A stretch of DNA of 64,000 nt from Bacteroidota bacterium (GTDB lineage: Bacteria > Bacteroidota > Bacteroidia > Flavobacteriales > Flavobacteriaceae), in NCBI GenBank assembly GCA_023387965.1, contig JAEWHE010000027.1:62001-126000 (forward strand), given 5' to 3'. The notes below the pieces were generated by a model. The model saw nothing but the letters and a program-made list of their open reading frames with translations. It did not search any database and was not told the DNA's origin. How positions within the stretch are numbered: position 1 is the stretch's first letter; the number at the start of each line of letters is the position of its first letter. Below, piece by piece: positions 50,056 to 57,280 of the stretch. The translations under genes were made by a program, and so were the position numbers.

Positions 50056-51057
50056 TTAATTTTCTTCTTTAATTCTGTCTTTAATTTTTTGTTCCAATTC
50101 GTCGGCTAATTCCGGATTGTCTTTAATGAGCGATTTCACGGCATCACGACCTTGACCTAACTTGGTATCGCCATAACTAAACCACGAACCTGATTTTTTT
50201 ACAATTTCAAATTCTACTGCTAAATCTAAAATTTCTCCTGTTTTCGAAACGCCTTCTCCGTACATGATGTCGAATTCTGCGGTTTTAAACGGTGGCGCCA
50301 CTTTATTTTTGATGACTTTTACTTTGGTTCTATTTCCCACAACGTTGTCGCCATCTTTAATTTGGGTAGATTTACGAATGTCTAATCTCACCGAAGCGTA
50401 AAATTTCAGCGCGTTTCCTCCAGTTGTCGTTTCAGGATTTCCGAACATTACCCCAATTTTTTCTCTCAATTGGTTGATGAAAAACACGGTACAATTTGTT
50501 TTGCTAATTGTTCCGGTTAATTTTCTCAACGCTTGCGACATCAATCTGGCGTGAAGTCCCATTTTAGAGTCTCCCATTTCGCCCTCAATTTCGCTTTTTG
50601 GCGTTAAAGCCGCAACCGAGTCAATTACTACAATATCAATAGCTCCAGAGCGAATTAAATTTTCGGCAATTTCTAACGCTTGTTCTCCGTTATCGGGCTG
50701 GGAAATAATTAAATTTTCGATGTCAACGCCTAATTTTTCAGCATAAACTCTGTCAAAAGCGTGTTCTGCATCGATAAAAGCGGCAATACCTCCGGCTTTT
50801 TGCGCTTCGGCAATGGCGTGAAGCGTTAAAGTAGTTTTTCCAGAAGATTCCGGACCGTAAATTTCTATAATTCTTCCTTTTGGATAACCGTTAACACCTA
50901 AAGCCAAATCGAGTCCAAGTGAACCTGACGAAATGGTATCCACCTCTTCAACGGCTTGGTCTCCTAATTTCATTACGGTTCCTTTTCCGTAAGTTTTGTC
51001 TAATTTATCGAGCGTAAGTTGTAACGCTTTTAGCTTTGCTTCTTTCTCTGAACTCAT
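50056..51057 (-). CDS. recA: Recombinase RecA
   Basis: A 333-residue RecA, which forms ATP-dependent filaments on single-stranded DNA for recombination and SOS response. MSSEKEAKLKALQLTLDKLDKTYGKGTVMKLGD is the expected N-terminus, so the internal ATG at base 51057 is used though an ATG four codons upstream exists. Walker A GPESSGKTT, VVIDSVAALTPKSEIEGEMGD, FINQLREKIGVMFGNPETTTGGNALKFY (DNA-binding loop 2) are all exact. No SOS box was sought conclusively. Divergent from a PlsC-like gene. Confidence 0.98.
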   Translation of the reverse strand: MSSEKEAKLKALQLTLDKLDKTYGKGTVMKLGDQAVEEVDTISSGSLGLDLALGVNGYPKGRIIEIYGPESSGKTTLTLHAIAEAQKAGGIAAFIDAEHAFDRVYAEKLGVDIENLIISQPDNGEQALEIAENLIRSGAIDIVVIDSVAALTPKSEIEGEMGDSKMGLHARLMSQALRKLTGTISKTNCTVFFINQLREKIGVMFGNPETTTGGNALKFYASVRLDIRKSTQIKDGDNVVGNRTKVKVIKNKVAPPFKTAEFDIMYGEGVSKTGEILDLAVEFEIVKKSGSWFSYGDTKLGQGRDAVKSLIKDNPELADELEQKIKDRIKEEN

Positions 51058-51162
51058 TTTTTCTTTCATTAATAAATTGGCACTTATTTTTCGTAAAAGT
51101 AGTTCTTTTTTTGTAGATATTGTGGGATAAATTTTCCCATAATTACGATGGTTTAAGAACGC

Positions 51163-51188
51163 TTTGCCAAATTTATTTTTTAATTTTG
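51163..51188 (+). promoter_or_regulatory. Promoter TTTG-N14-TAATTTTG for second PlsC-like gene
   Basis: Exact TAnnTTTG at 51181-51188 and TTTG at 51163-51166; spacing of 14 is short, so the -33 element is doubtful. The start codon lies 18 bases beyond the -7 box. Confidence 0.45.
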
Positions 51189-51206
51189 GCGAGAATTTTT
51201 ACAATT

Positions 51207-51941
51207 ATGGAAAAAATTATTTCGTACCCAATTTCAATCATTTACTATCTCCTCTTCGGAATATGGTTGTTGATTTTTCATCCTATTCAATGGGTTTGCC
51301 TGAAACTTTTCGGATATCAAGCACATAAAAAAAGTGTGGATTACCTGAACTTTTTTTTACTAAGAACGACTCACATTTTAGGTACTACTTACAAAGTTGA
51401 AAACGGTGATTTGATTCCTAAGAATGTTCCGGTGATTTTTGCCGCCAATCATCAAAGTATGTACGACATCGTCGCGATGATTTGGTTTTTTAGAAAATCA
51501 CACCCAAAATTTGTCAGTAAAAAAGAATTGGGAAAAGGAATTCCAAGCGTGTCATTCAATCTTCGCCACGGAGGTTCGGTTTTAATTGATAGAAAAGATC
51601 CCAAACAAGCCATTCCGGCAATTTCTTCTTTAGGAAAATATATTCAGCAACACAATCGTGCGGCAGTAATTTTTCCGGAAGGAACAAGAAGCAAAGACGG
51701 AACCCCGAAAGAATTTGCACAAACAGGACTTAAAATTTTATGCAAAACAGCACCTTCGGCAATGGTGGTTCCTGTTACGATTAACAACTCTTGGAAAATT
51801 GTTAAATATGGATTTTTTCCGTGTGGTTTGGGAAATCGCCTTACCTTTACCGTTCATAATCCAATCGCAGTTTCACAAGTTACTTTTGAAGAATTAATGC
51901 TGAAAACTGAGCAAGCGGTTGTGGGTGGAATTAAAAAATAA
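51207..51941 (+). CDS. 1-acyl-sn-glycerol-3-phosphate acyltransferase (PlsC-like)
   Basis: A 244-residue acyltransferase starting MEKIISYPISIIYYLLFGIWLLIF, chosen because longer in-frame extension has no conserved sequence and overlaps the promoter. HX4D motif NHQSMYD, FPEGTRSKDGTPKEF (motif III) and VPVTINNSWK are exact. Unlike the other PlsC-like protein it keeps FPEGTRS. It ends 5 bases before an acyl-ACP desaturase gene, so the pair probably shapes the composition of phospholipids in one operon. Confidence 0.93.
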   Translation: MEKIISYPISIIYYLLFGIWLLIFHPIQWVCLKLFGYQAHKKSVDYLNFFLLRTTHILGTTYKVENGDLIPKNVPVIFAANHQSMYDIVAMIWFFRKSHPKFVSKKELGKGIPSVSFNLRHGGSVLIDRKDPKQAIPAISSLGKYIQQHNRAAVIFPEGTRSKDGTPKEFAQTGLKILCKTAPSAMVVPVTINNSWKIVKYGFFPCGLGNRLTFTVHNPIAVSQVTFEELMLKTEQAVVGGIKK

Positions 51942-51946
51942 AAAGT

Positions 51947-52942
51947 ATGTCAACTAAAAATGTAAGGTTAGAAGTAATGCAGTTTCTGGAGAAAGGCATC
52001 GACAGGTTTGTGGATGATTTTTTGATTCCAGTAGAAAAAATCTGGCAGCCTTCTGATCTTTTACCCGATTCGCAAAACGACAATTTTTTTGAAGAAGTAA
52101 AAGAATTGCGAGAATTAGCCAAAGAACTTCCGTATGATTTTTGGGTAGTTTTGGTAGGTGACACAATTACTGAAGAAGCTTTGCCAACATACGAATCTTG
52201 GTTAATGGACGTTGAAGGCGTAAATCAAGTGGATAATGGCGGAAATAGTTGGAGTAAATGGGTAAGAAGTTGGACTGGAGAAGAAAACCGTCACGGAGAT
52301 TTACTTAACAAATATCTTTATCTTTCTGGACGCGTGAACATGCGCGAAATAGAAATGACAACGCAACATTTAATCAACGACGGTTTTGACATTGGAACCG
52401 ATCGAGATCCTTATAAAAACTTTGTTTACACCAGTTTTCAGGAATTGGCAACGTATGTTTCGCATAACCGCGTTTCGCAATTGGCAAAAAAATATGGTGA
52501 TAAAAAATTGTCTAAAATTTGCAAACTCATTGCCGGAGATGAAATGCGCCACCACCAAGCTTACTCTACTTTTGTAGAAAAAATATTTCAGGTGGATCCA
52601 AGCGAAATGATGCTTGCTTTTCAATATATGATGAAGCAAAAAATTGTAATGCCGGCTCATTTTTTAAGAGAATCCGGACAAAAAATTGGAACTGCTTTTG
52701 AGCAATTTTCAGATTCTGCACAAAGAATTGGCGTTTATACGGCTAACGATTATGTAGATATCATGCAAAAATTAATCGACCGTTGGGATATTTCGAAAAT
52801 TTCCGGGTTGACGGATGAAGCCGAAAAAGCCCGAGATTATCTTATGAAACTTCCAGCAAGAATGGCAAGAATTTCTGAGCGATTGGTCATTCCCGCGGAA
52901 AGCCATATCTTCAGTTGGGTTGAGCCAGCTACATTAAAATAA
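51947..52942 (+). CDS. Acyl-ACP desaturase (stearoyl-ACP delta-9 type)
   Basis: A 331-residue soluble di-iron desaturase of plant stearoyl-ACP type. The two iron-binding helices are seen in WTGEENRHGDLL and IAGDEMRHHQAY (ExxRH pairs), with further Glu ligands upstream in TITEEALPTYES. It desaturates acyl chains on acyl carrier protein using O2 and ferredoxin. Located five bases after the PlsC-like gene. Typical for flavobacteria, which make monounsaturated acids aerobically. Confidence 0.94.
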   Translation: MSTKNVRLEVMQFLEKGIDRFVDDFLIPVEKIWQPSDLLPDSQNDNFFEEVKELRELAKELPYDFWVVLVGDTITEEALPTYESWLMDVEGVNQVDNGGNSWSKWVRSWTGEENRHGDLLNKYLYLSGRVNMREIEMTTQHLINDGFDIGTDRDPYKNFVYTSFQELATYVSHNRVSQLAKKYGDKKLSKICKLIAGDEMRHHQAYSTFVEKIFQVDPSEMMLAFQYMMKQKIVMPAHFLRESGQKIGTAFEQFSDSAQRIGVYTANDYVDIMQKLIDRWDISKISGLTDEAEKARDYLMKLPARMARISERLVIPAESHIFSWVEPATLK

Positions 52943-52948
52943 AACACC

Positions 52949-52976
52949 AAAATCCTTTCAACTCGAGAGGATTTTT
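52949..52976 (+). terminator. Terminator of desaturase gene
   Basis: AAAATCCT (52949-52956) and AGGATTTT (52968-52975) with an 11-base loop and T run following; 7 bases after the stop codon. Confidence 0.75.
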
Positions 52977-52998
52977 TCTTTATAAAAATTTTCTCAAA

Positions 52999-53646
52999 AT
53001 GAACACATTAATCCACAACACTATCACCTTTGTAAAAGAAAAACTAAAAGATGCCGAAGGCGGACACGATTGGTTCCACATCGAACGCGTGTACCACAAT
53101 GCCCTGAATATTGCTCAGGAAGAACATTGCGATACCACAATTGTGGCTCTTGGGGCGTTACTTCATGACATTGCTGATAGTAAATTTCATAACGGCGATG
53201 AAACCGTAGGACCAAAAATGGCGCGGGAATTTTTAGAAAGTGAAAATGTGGAAGAGGAAATTATTCTTCATGTCATTGCCATCATCGAAAATATTTCGTT
53301 CAAAGGCGGAAATTTTGAAAGAAAATTTACCTCAAAAGAACTCGATGTGGTGCAAGATGCCGACAGATTGGATGCCATCGGAGCTATTGGGATTGCAAGG
53401 TGTTTCAATTACGGAGGTTTTAAAAACAGACCGCTCTACAATCCCGAAATTCCCGTGAATCTTAACATGACAAAGGAAGAATATAAAAATTCGGTTTCTC
53501 CCACGATTAATCATTTCTACGAAAAATTATTATTGCTAAAAGATAAAATGAATACCGTTTCAGGAAAAAAAATAGCAACAAAACGGCATCTTTTTATGGA
53601 GCAATTTCTGGAGCAGTTTTTTGAAGAATGTAAGGGAAATGTGTGA
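52999..53646 (+). CDS. HD domain phosphohydrolase (YedJ-like)
   Basis: A 215-residue HD-domain protein. Metal ligands: HDWFHIERVYHNAL (His), GALLHDIADSKFHNGDE (HD pair) and VQDADRLDAIGAIGIARCF (terminal Asp). Small stand-alone HD proteins like E. coli YedJ are phosphohydrolases acting on nucleotides or similar, substrate unknown. FNYGGFKNRPLYNPEIP and TKRHLFMEQFLEQFFEEC match the YedJ-type C-terminus. Convergent with a membrane protein gene with 24 bases between. Confidence 0.93.
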   Translation: MNTLIHNTITFVKEKLKDAEGGHDWFHIERVYHNALNIAQEEHCDTTIVALGALLHDIADSKFHNGDETVGPKMAREFLESENVEEEIILHVIAIIENISFKGGNFERKFTSKELDVVQDADRLDAIGAIGIARCFNYGGFKNRPLYNPEIPVNLNMTKEEYKNSVSPTINHFYEKLLLLKDKMNTVSGKKIATKRHLFMEQFLEQFFEECKGNV

Positions 53647-53670
53647 TTTTAGATGCTTGATTCTCGCAAT

Positions 53671-54231
53671 TTAAGAAGACCTACCTCCTATCAACGAAGA
53701 TAAATCTGCTAGGATATCTGAGAATCTAGATTTCAAATATGGAACTTCTGAATATCCGAAAGCATTTTGTTTTACAAATATTTCAACAATTTCTTTTGTT
53801 GGTAAAAATTCGTGTTTGATGTTTTCAATAATTACATAATTCCCCCAAGTTGGTAATTTCCTCGCTAATTTTTTGGGATCATTTTTTAGTTTTTCAAAAA
53901 GAGATTGCTCAATTCTAAATTGAACTTTTAAGCTTTCTAATTTAAATTTTTTATTATTGATGATAAGATCTTGATCGTCAATTATAGCTTCGCCAATTAT
54001 ATTTTTGGAAAAGTAACAACTTGACAGAATCAAAAAAATGGCTAAACTGATGAAACTAAAAAGAATTAGTGTTGTTACTATAAACTTTAGACTAGAAATT
54101 TTAAAACTCTCTAAAGGAATTACAAAAAAATATGGAAGCCCAAATCCTAACAAACTTAAATTGTGTAAAGGCTTCAGTTTCTCTAAAAATCGATGGTTTA
54201 CTAGTTTCAGTTTCGAGGCTTTATTTTCCAT
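53671..54231 (-). CDS. Membrane protein of unknown function
   Basis: A 186-residue protein; MENKASKLKLVNHRFLEKLK is taken as the start, since the frame's longer alternative needs a TTG. Two adjoining membrane helices (about residues 29-48 and 53-78) are followed by a 100-residue cytoplasmic domain, Lys- and Ile-rich, with AIIDDQDLIINNKKFKLESLKVQF, that could be a PH-like fold. No family recognised. AT content is higher than in flanking genes, so lateral origin is possible. Confidence 0.7.
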   Translation of the reverse strand: MENKASKLKLVNHRFLEKLKPLHNLSLLGFGLPYFFVIPLESFKISSLKFIVTTLILFSFISLAIFLILSSCYFSKNIIGEAIIDDQDLIINNKKFKLESLKVQFRIEQSLFEKLKNDPKKLARKLPTWGNYVIIENIKHEFLPTKEIVEIFVKQNAFGYSEVPYLKSRFSDILADLSSLIGGRSS

Positions 54232-54364
54232 ATTGACTATCAAAATATTAAGGCAATGTTGAACACTAAAATAATATTTTCTTTAAAATAAACTTTTGAT
54301 GTTCTAATGTAATTTGTAAAAATCCGTTCTTTTCCCGATATTTGAAAAAACCCAATCTCAAAAA

Positions 54365-55093
54365 ATGAGCAGAACCCTTGTTATCGGCGACATCCACGGA
54401 GCATTAAAAGCATTGGAACAAATCTTAGAACGCGCTGAAGTTTCGCCTAACGATACCCTTATTTTTTTAGGAGATTATGTGGACGGTTGGGGTCAATCGC
54501 CAGAAGTTTTAGACAAGCTTATCCAACTCTCGCAAACCCACAAATGCATTTTTATGCGCGGCAATCACGATGACTTGCTCCTGCAATGGCTCGAACATCA
54601 AAAAGACAATCCGCAATGGTTTCAACATGGTGGCGAAATCACCATGAAAAAATACGAAATGCTCGATGACCATTACAAAAATCAGCATATCGAGTTTTTA
54701 AAAACCCTGAAAAATTATTTTATCGATTCACAAAACAGGCTCTTCATTCATGCCGGTTTTACAAATCTTAAAGGCGTGGAACACGAATATTTCCCGAAAA
54801 TGTTCTATTGGGAACGAACGCTTTGGGAAAACGCCATTTCGCTAAATCCTAACCTTTCGCCAAGCGATATTTTTTATCCAAAACGATTTAAAATTTACTC
54901 CGAAATCTACATCGGACACACGCCAACCACGCAAATCAATGAAACTACACCACAAAAAAAAGCCAACGTTTGGAATATTGATACCGGTGCCGCTTTTAAA
55001 GGACCGCTTACGATATTAGACGTGAATACCAAAAATTTCTGGCAAAGCGACCCCGTTTACACCTTATATCCACATGAAAACGGTCGTAATTAA
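54365..55093 (+). CDS. Metallophosphoesterase (Ser/Thr phosphatase-type)
   Basis: A 242-residue calcineurin-like phosphoesterase. Motifs in order: GDIHGALKALE, GDYVDGWGQSPEV, GNHDDLLLQW, and later HAGF and YIGHTPTTQ for the remaining metal ligands. The pattern is like small bacterial PP1-type or PrpE/ApaH-like phosphatases. Substrate is not determined; protein phosphatase or diadenosine polyphosphate hydrolase are both possible. It stands alone, 134 bases downstream of a divergent gene. Confidence 0.93.
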   Translation: MSRTLVIGDIHGALKALEQILERAEVSPNDTLIFLGDYVDGWGQSPEVLDKLIQLSQTHKCIFMRGNHDDLLLQWLEHQKDNPQWFQHGGEITMKKYEMLDDHYKNQHIEFLKTLKNYFIDSQNRLFIHAGFTNLKGVEHEYFPKMFYWERTLWENAISLNPNLSPSDIFYPKRFKIYSEIYIGHTPTTQINETTPQKKANVWNIDTGAAFKGPLTILDVNTKNFWQSDPVYTLYPHENGRN

Positions 55094-55097
55094 TCGC

Positions 55098-55127
55098 TTG
55101 CAAACTAAACCAATAAAGTTATATTTG
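55098..55127 (+). promoter_or_regulatory. Promoter TTG-N19-TATATTTG
   Basis: Best consensus promoter in the window: TTG at 55098-55100, 19 bases, then TATATTTG at 55120-55127, 18 bases before the start of the small exported protein. Confidence 0.65.
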
Positions 55128-55144
55128 CATAAAATTTACAAACC

Positions 55145-55630
55145 ATGAAAAAAATTATCACATTCGCATTATTGTTAACCGCTTACCTTGGAAACGCACA
55201 AGCATTTTCCGGTAAAGGTGACGAAAAATTTCAAGTTGGCGCTAACTTCCAAGACCACGGAACCGGAATTATGGCCACTTACGATCACGGAATTGGCGAA
55301 AACATGTCCATCGGACTTTACACCACTTATCTTTTAGGAGTAGATGGCGATGGTTCAGATTTTGGCGACCGTTTCGACATCAAAGGCCGTTTTTCTGCAC
55401 ATCTTGGCGACGTTATTGGGCTTCCTGAGCAAGTTGACATTTATCCAGGATTAAATTTAGGACTAAGAAATTTTGGAGCACATCTTGGCGGACGCTACTT
55501 TTTTACCACCGGTTTCGGCGTTTTCACCGAATTTACTTTACCAATCGCTCGTTACGAAAGCGACCCAATCGGTTACGAACATCTCAACAATCAATTCATC
55601 TGGAGCATTGGAGCTTCGTTCAACCTTTAA
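55145..55630 (+). CDS. DUF6646-like small outer-membrane or periplasmic protein
   Basis: A 161-residue exported protein with signal MKKIITFALLLTAYLGNAQA and eight or so amphipathic strands (GANFQDHGTGIMATYDHGIG, MSIGLYTTYLLGVDGDG, VDIYPGLNLGLRNFGAHLGGRY, GFGVFTEFTLPIARYE), ending NQFIWSIGASFNL, suggesting a small eight-stranded outer-membrane barrel. I think it corresponds to the family called DUF6646. No known ligand. Its promoter matches the flavobacterial consensus fully, so it may be well expressed. Confidence 0.8.
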   Translation: MKKIITFALLLTAYLGNAQAFSGKGDEKFQVGANFQDHGTGIMATYDHGIGENMSIGLYTTYLLGVDGDGSDFGDRFDIKGRFSAHLGDVIGLPEQVDIYPGLNLGLRNFGAHLGGRYFFTTGFGVFTEFTLPIARYESDPIGYEHLNNQFIWSIGASFNL

Positions 55631-55637
55631 AAATACT

Positions 55638-55662
55638 TCTCGGATTTTCCGGGATTTTTTTT
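55638..55662 (+). terminator. Possible terminator after small exported protein
   Basis: TCTCGGA and TCCGGGA arms with one mismatch around TTT, followed by eight T, 8 bases after the stop codon. It leads straight into repeat copy J. Confidence 0.5.
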
Positions 55663-55806
55663 GGGCGTTCCCCAATTTATAAACCAGCTACAAGCCGGAA
55701 CATCCTGCAAAATTGGGTCGCGCTTTCCGCTGTATCTTTTATCAATTACCTCGGTTTTTAACCCGAGGTAATCAATAAAAGGATGCCGCTTCAATCGCTA
55801 ACGCAA
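55663..55806 (-). repeat. Structured dispersed repeat, copy J (long type)
   Basis: Same layout as copy H in reverse: GGGCGTTCCCC (55663-55673) and CAAAATTGGGTCGCG module, box GCGGAAAGCGCG in minus sense, stem CTTTTATCAATTACCTCGG/CCGAGGTAATCAATAAAAG (55736-55754, 55763-55781, two mismatches), end GAAGCGGCATCC and TTAGCGATTG. Ends about 50 bases before the hydrolase start. Confidence 0.8.
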
Positions 55807-55856
55807 ACAAACAGAACGAAATAATTACTAAGAACTCGCACTTAAAACAATTAAAA

Positions 55857-56396
55857 ATGAAAAAACTGCTCTACATTCACGGTCTTAATTCTGACGCCAC
55901 TTCCAGAAAATATTTGGTGCTTAAAGAATTTTTTAAGGGCGAATTTCGGTTTGACTGTTTGGAGTGGAAAAATCACGATAATATCATAGAACTGTTGGAT
56001 GATGCCGAAAAAATGTTGGATGAGGAAATAAACCCAATTATTTTTGGCGACTCTACTGGAGCAAACTTCGCCTATCAATTACGTGAACGGCGAAAGTCTA
56101 AAGAAAAAAGTTCAATTCTAATCCTCAGCAGTCCGTTGCTCGATATTTCTAAAAGAATTGCGGGTCACACTTTTCCCGAAGAATTAAAAATTTATTTAGA
56201 AAAAATTGAAAGCCCCAACAATGCTTTGATTATTGCTCCGGAAAACGATGAACTGATTGACCATTCCTATCTTCAGAAAAACCATTTAAAAAACGTGACC
56301 CTTTTCAAAGTGAAAGACTCGCATCGTTTGCCAAAATTTGAAGATTATTTATCTGATATTAAAAACTACATAGACAAGGACGTAGCTATTAGCTAA
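55857..56396 (+). CDS. YqiA/YcfP-type alpha/beta hydrolase
   Basis: A 179-residue hydrolase of the UPF0227 group. MKKLLYIHGLNSDATSRKYLVL has the oxyanion HG, IIFGDSTGANFAY carries the nucleophile Ser in a GDSTG elbow, IIAPENDELIDH has the acid Asp/Glu, and VKDSHRLPKFEDYL the catalytic His. Such proteins are small esterases of unknown natural substrate; E. coli YqiA is an example. No signal peptide. No gene follows on the strand for 340 bases. Confidence 0.9.
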   Translation: MKKLLYIHGLNSDATSRKYLVLKEFFKGEFRFDCLEWKNHDNIIELLDDAEKMLDEEINPIIFGDSTGANFAYQLRERRKSKEKSSILILSSPLLDISKRIAGHTFPEELKIYLEKIESPNNALIIAPENDELIDHSYLQKNHLKNVTLFKVKDSHRLPKFEDYLSDIKNYIDKDVAIS

Positions 56397-56450
56397 ACCA
56401 AGGTTTTTAAATCTTTTTGATTATTAATTTCGTCCGTTACGTTCAATAAA

Positions 56451-56481
56451 AACCTAACAGGTTTTGAAAACCTGTTAGGTT
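56451..56481. repeat. Perfect palindrome with 15-bp arms
   Basis: AACCTAACAGGTTTT and AAAACCTGTTAGGTT around a single G. 31 bases, no mismatch, 54 bases after the hydrolase stop. No T run, so not a standard terminator. Confidence 0.75.
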
Positions 56482-56527
56482 GGCAACTCCTGACTAAAAA
56501 CTCCCCACTCCAAACTCGTTACTCAAT

Positions 56528-56684
56528 AGCCCTGATTGCAGCGGAAAGCCCGGAGTTTTTAGGAAACAATTTTTGTTGCCGAAAAAGAGCGGCTCCCGAC
56601 CCTTCGGGAAAAGCTCCTTTTTTGGCTTACAAAAATGTTTTCTATAAACGAGGACTTGCAGCGAAAAGCAGGATTAGCTCCTTA
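56528..56684 (+). repeat. Structured dispersed repeat, copy K (largest)
   Basis: Box AGCCCTGAT (56528-56536) with TGCAGCGGAAAGCCCGG after it; nested hairpin TCCCGACCCTTCGGGA (56594-56609); TTGCAGCGAAAAGCAGGA (56661-56673 box) and end AGCTCCTTA. Internal complementary stretches (GAGCGGCTC, GGAAACAATTTTTGTTGCC) suggest a branched fold rather than one stem. Confidence 0.7.
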
Positions 56685-56715
56685 AAAAAGCGACAGAAAA
56701 AAGGTTTATTCTTGT

Positions 56716-56723
56716 TACCTTTG
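56716..56723 (+). promoter_or_regulatory. -7 box TACCTTTG for thioesterase gene
   Basis: Exact TAnnTTTG followed by CA, 14 bases before the start codon; just downstream of repeat copy K. The upstream -33 half is not clear. Confidence 0.45.
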
Positions 56724-56737
56724 CAAAAAAAATTACA

Positions 56738-57250
56738 ATGATGCAAGCGAAAACTCCTTCGGAATCGGCAGCTATTTTAACTGATTTGGTTTTGCCTGGC
56801 GAAACGAACCCGTTGAATAATTTATTTGGTGGCGAATTGCTGGCGCGAATGGATCGTGCGGCAAGTATTGCGGCTCGTCGTCATTCACGTAGGATTACGG
56901 TGACGGCTTCGGTGAATCACGTGGCTTTTAATCGTGCGATTCCGCTGGGAAGTGTGGTGACGATTGAGGCGAAAGTGTCCAGAACGTTTAAAACTTCGAT
57001 GGAAATTTTTCTGGATGTGTGGATTGAAGACCGCGAATCGGGGTTGAAAAATAAGGCGAACGAAGCGATTTATACTTTTGTGGCGGTGGATGAAACGGGA
57101 CGTCCGGTGGAAATTCCGCCTATTGAACCTGAAACGGAATTAGAAAAACAGCGGTTTGATGCGGCTTTGCGCAGGAAACAACTAAGTCTGGTTTTGGCTG
57201 GAAAAATGAATCCGCAAGATGCAACGGAGTTGAAAGCGTTGTTTATGTAA
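56738..57250 (+). CDS. Acyl-CoA thioesterase (hotdog fold)
   Basis: A 170-residue hotdog-fold thioesterase of the YciA/ACOT group, hydrolysing acyl-CoA to free acid and CoA. LPGETNPLNNLFGGELLARMDRAASIAARRHS has the catalytic Asp on the main helix, with HVAFNRAIPLGSVVTIEAKVSRTFKTSMEIFLDV as sheet. The second start Met immediately downstream may be used. Downstream is a strong bidirectional terminator shared with the convergent EnvC-like gene. Acyl chain preference unknown. Confidence 0.93.
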   Translation: MMQAKTPSESAAILTDLVLPGETNPLNNLFGGELLARMDRAASIAARRHSRRITVTASVNHVAFNRAIPLGSVVTIEAKVSRTFKTSMEIFLDVWIEDRESGLKNKANEAIYTFVAVDETGRPVEIPPIEPETELEKQRFDAALRRKQLSLVLAGKMNPQDATELKALFM

Positions 57251-57280
57251 AAAAAAAGAACCTCGAAAGGTTCTTTTTTT
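57251..57280. terminator. Bidirectional terminator between thioesterase and EnvC-like gene
   Basis: AAAAAAAGAACCT (57251-57263) and AGGTTCTTTTTTT (57268-57280) around CGAA: a perfect 13-bp stem flanked by both stop codons. Confidence 0.9.

Larger units (their letters stand above)
56397..56737. other. 341-bp intergenic region with palindrome and repeat copy K
   Basis: No gene seen. After 50 bases comes a perfect palindrome, then word-like sequence (CAACTCCTGACTAAAAACTCCCCACTCC), structured repeat copy K and a promoter box for the thioesterase gene. Confidence 0.65.
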
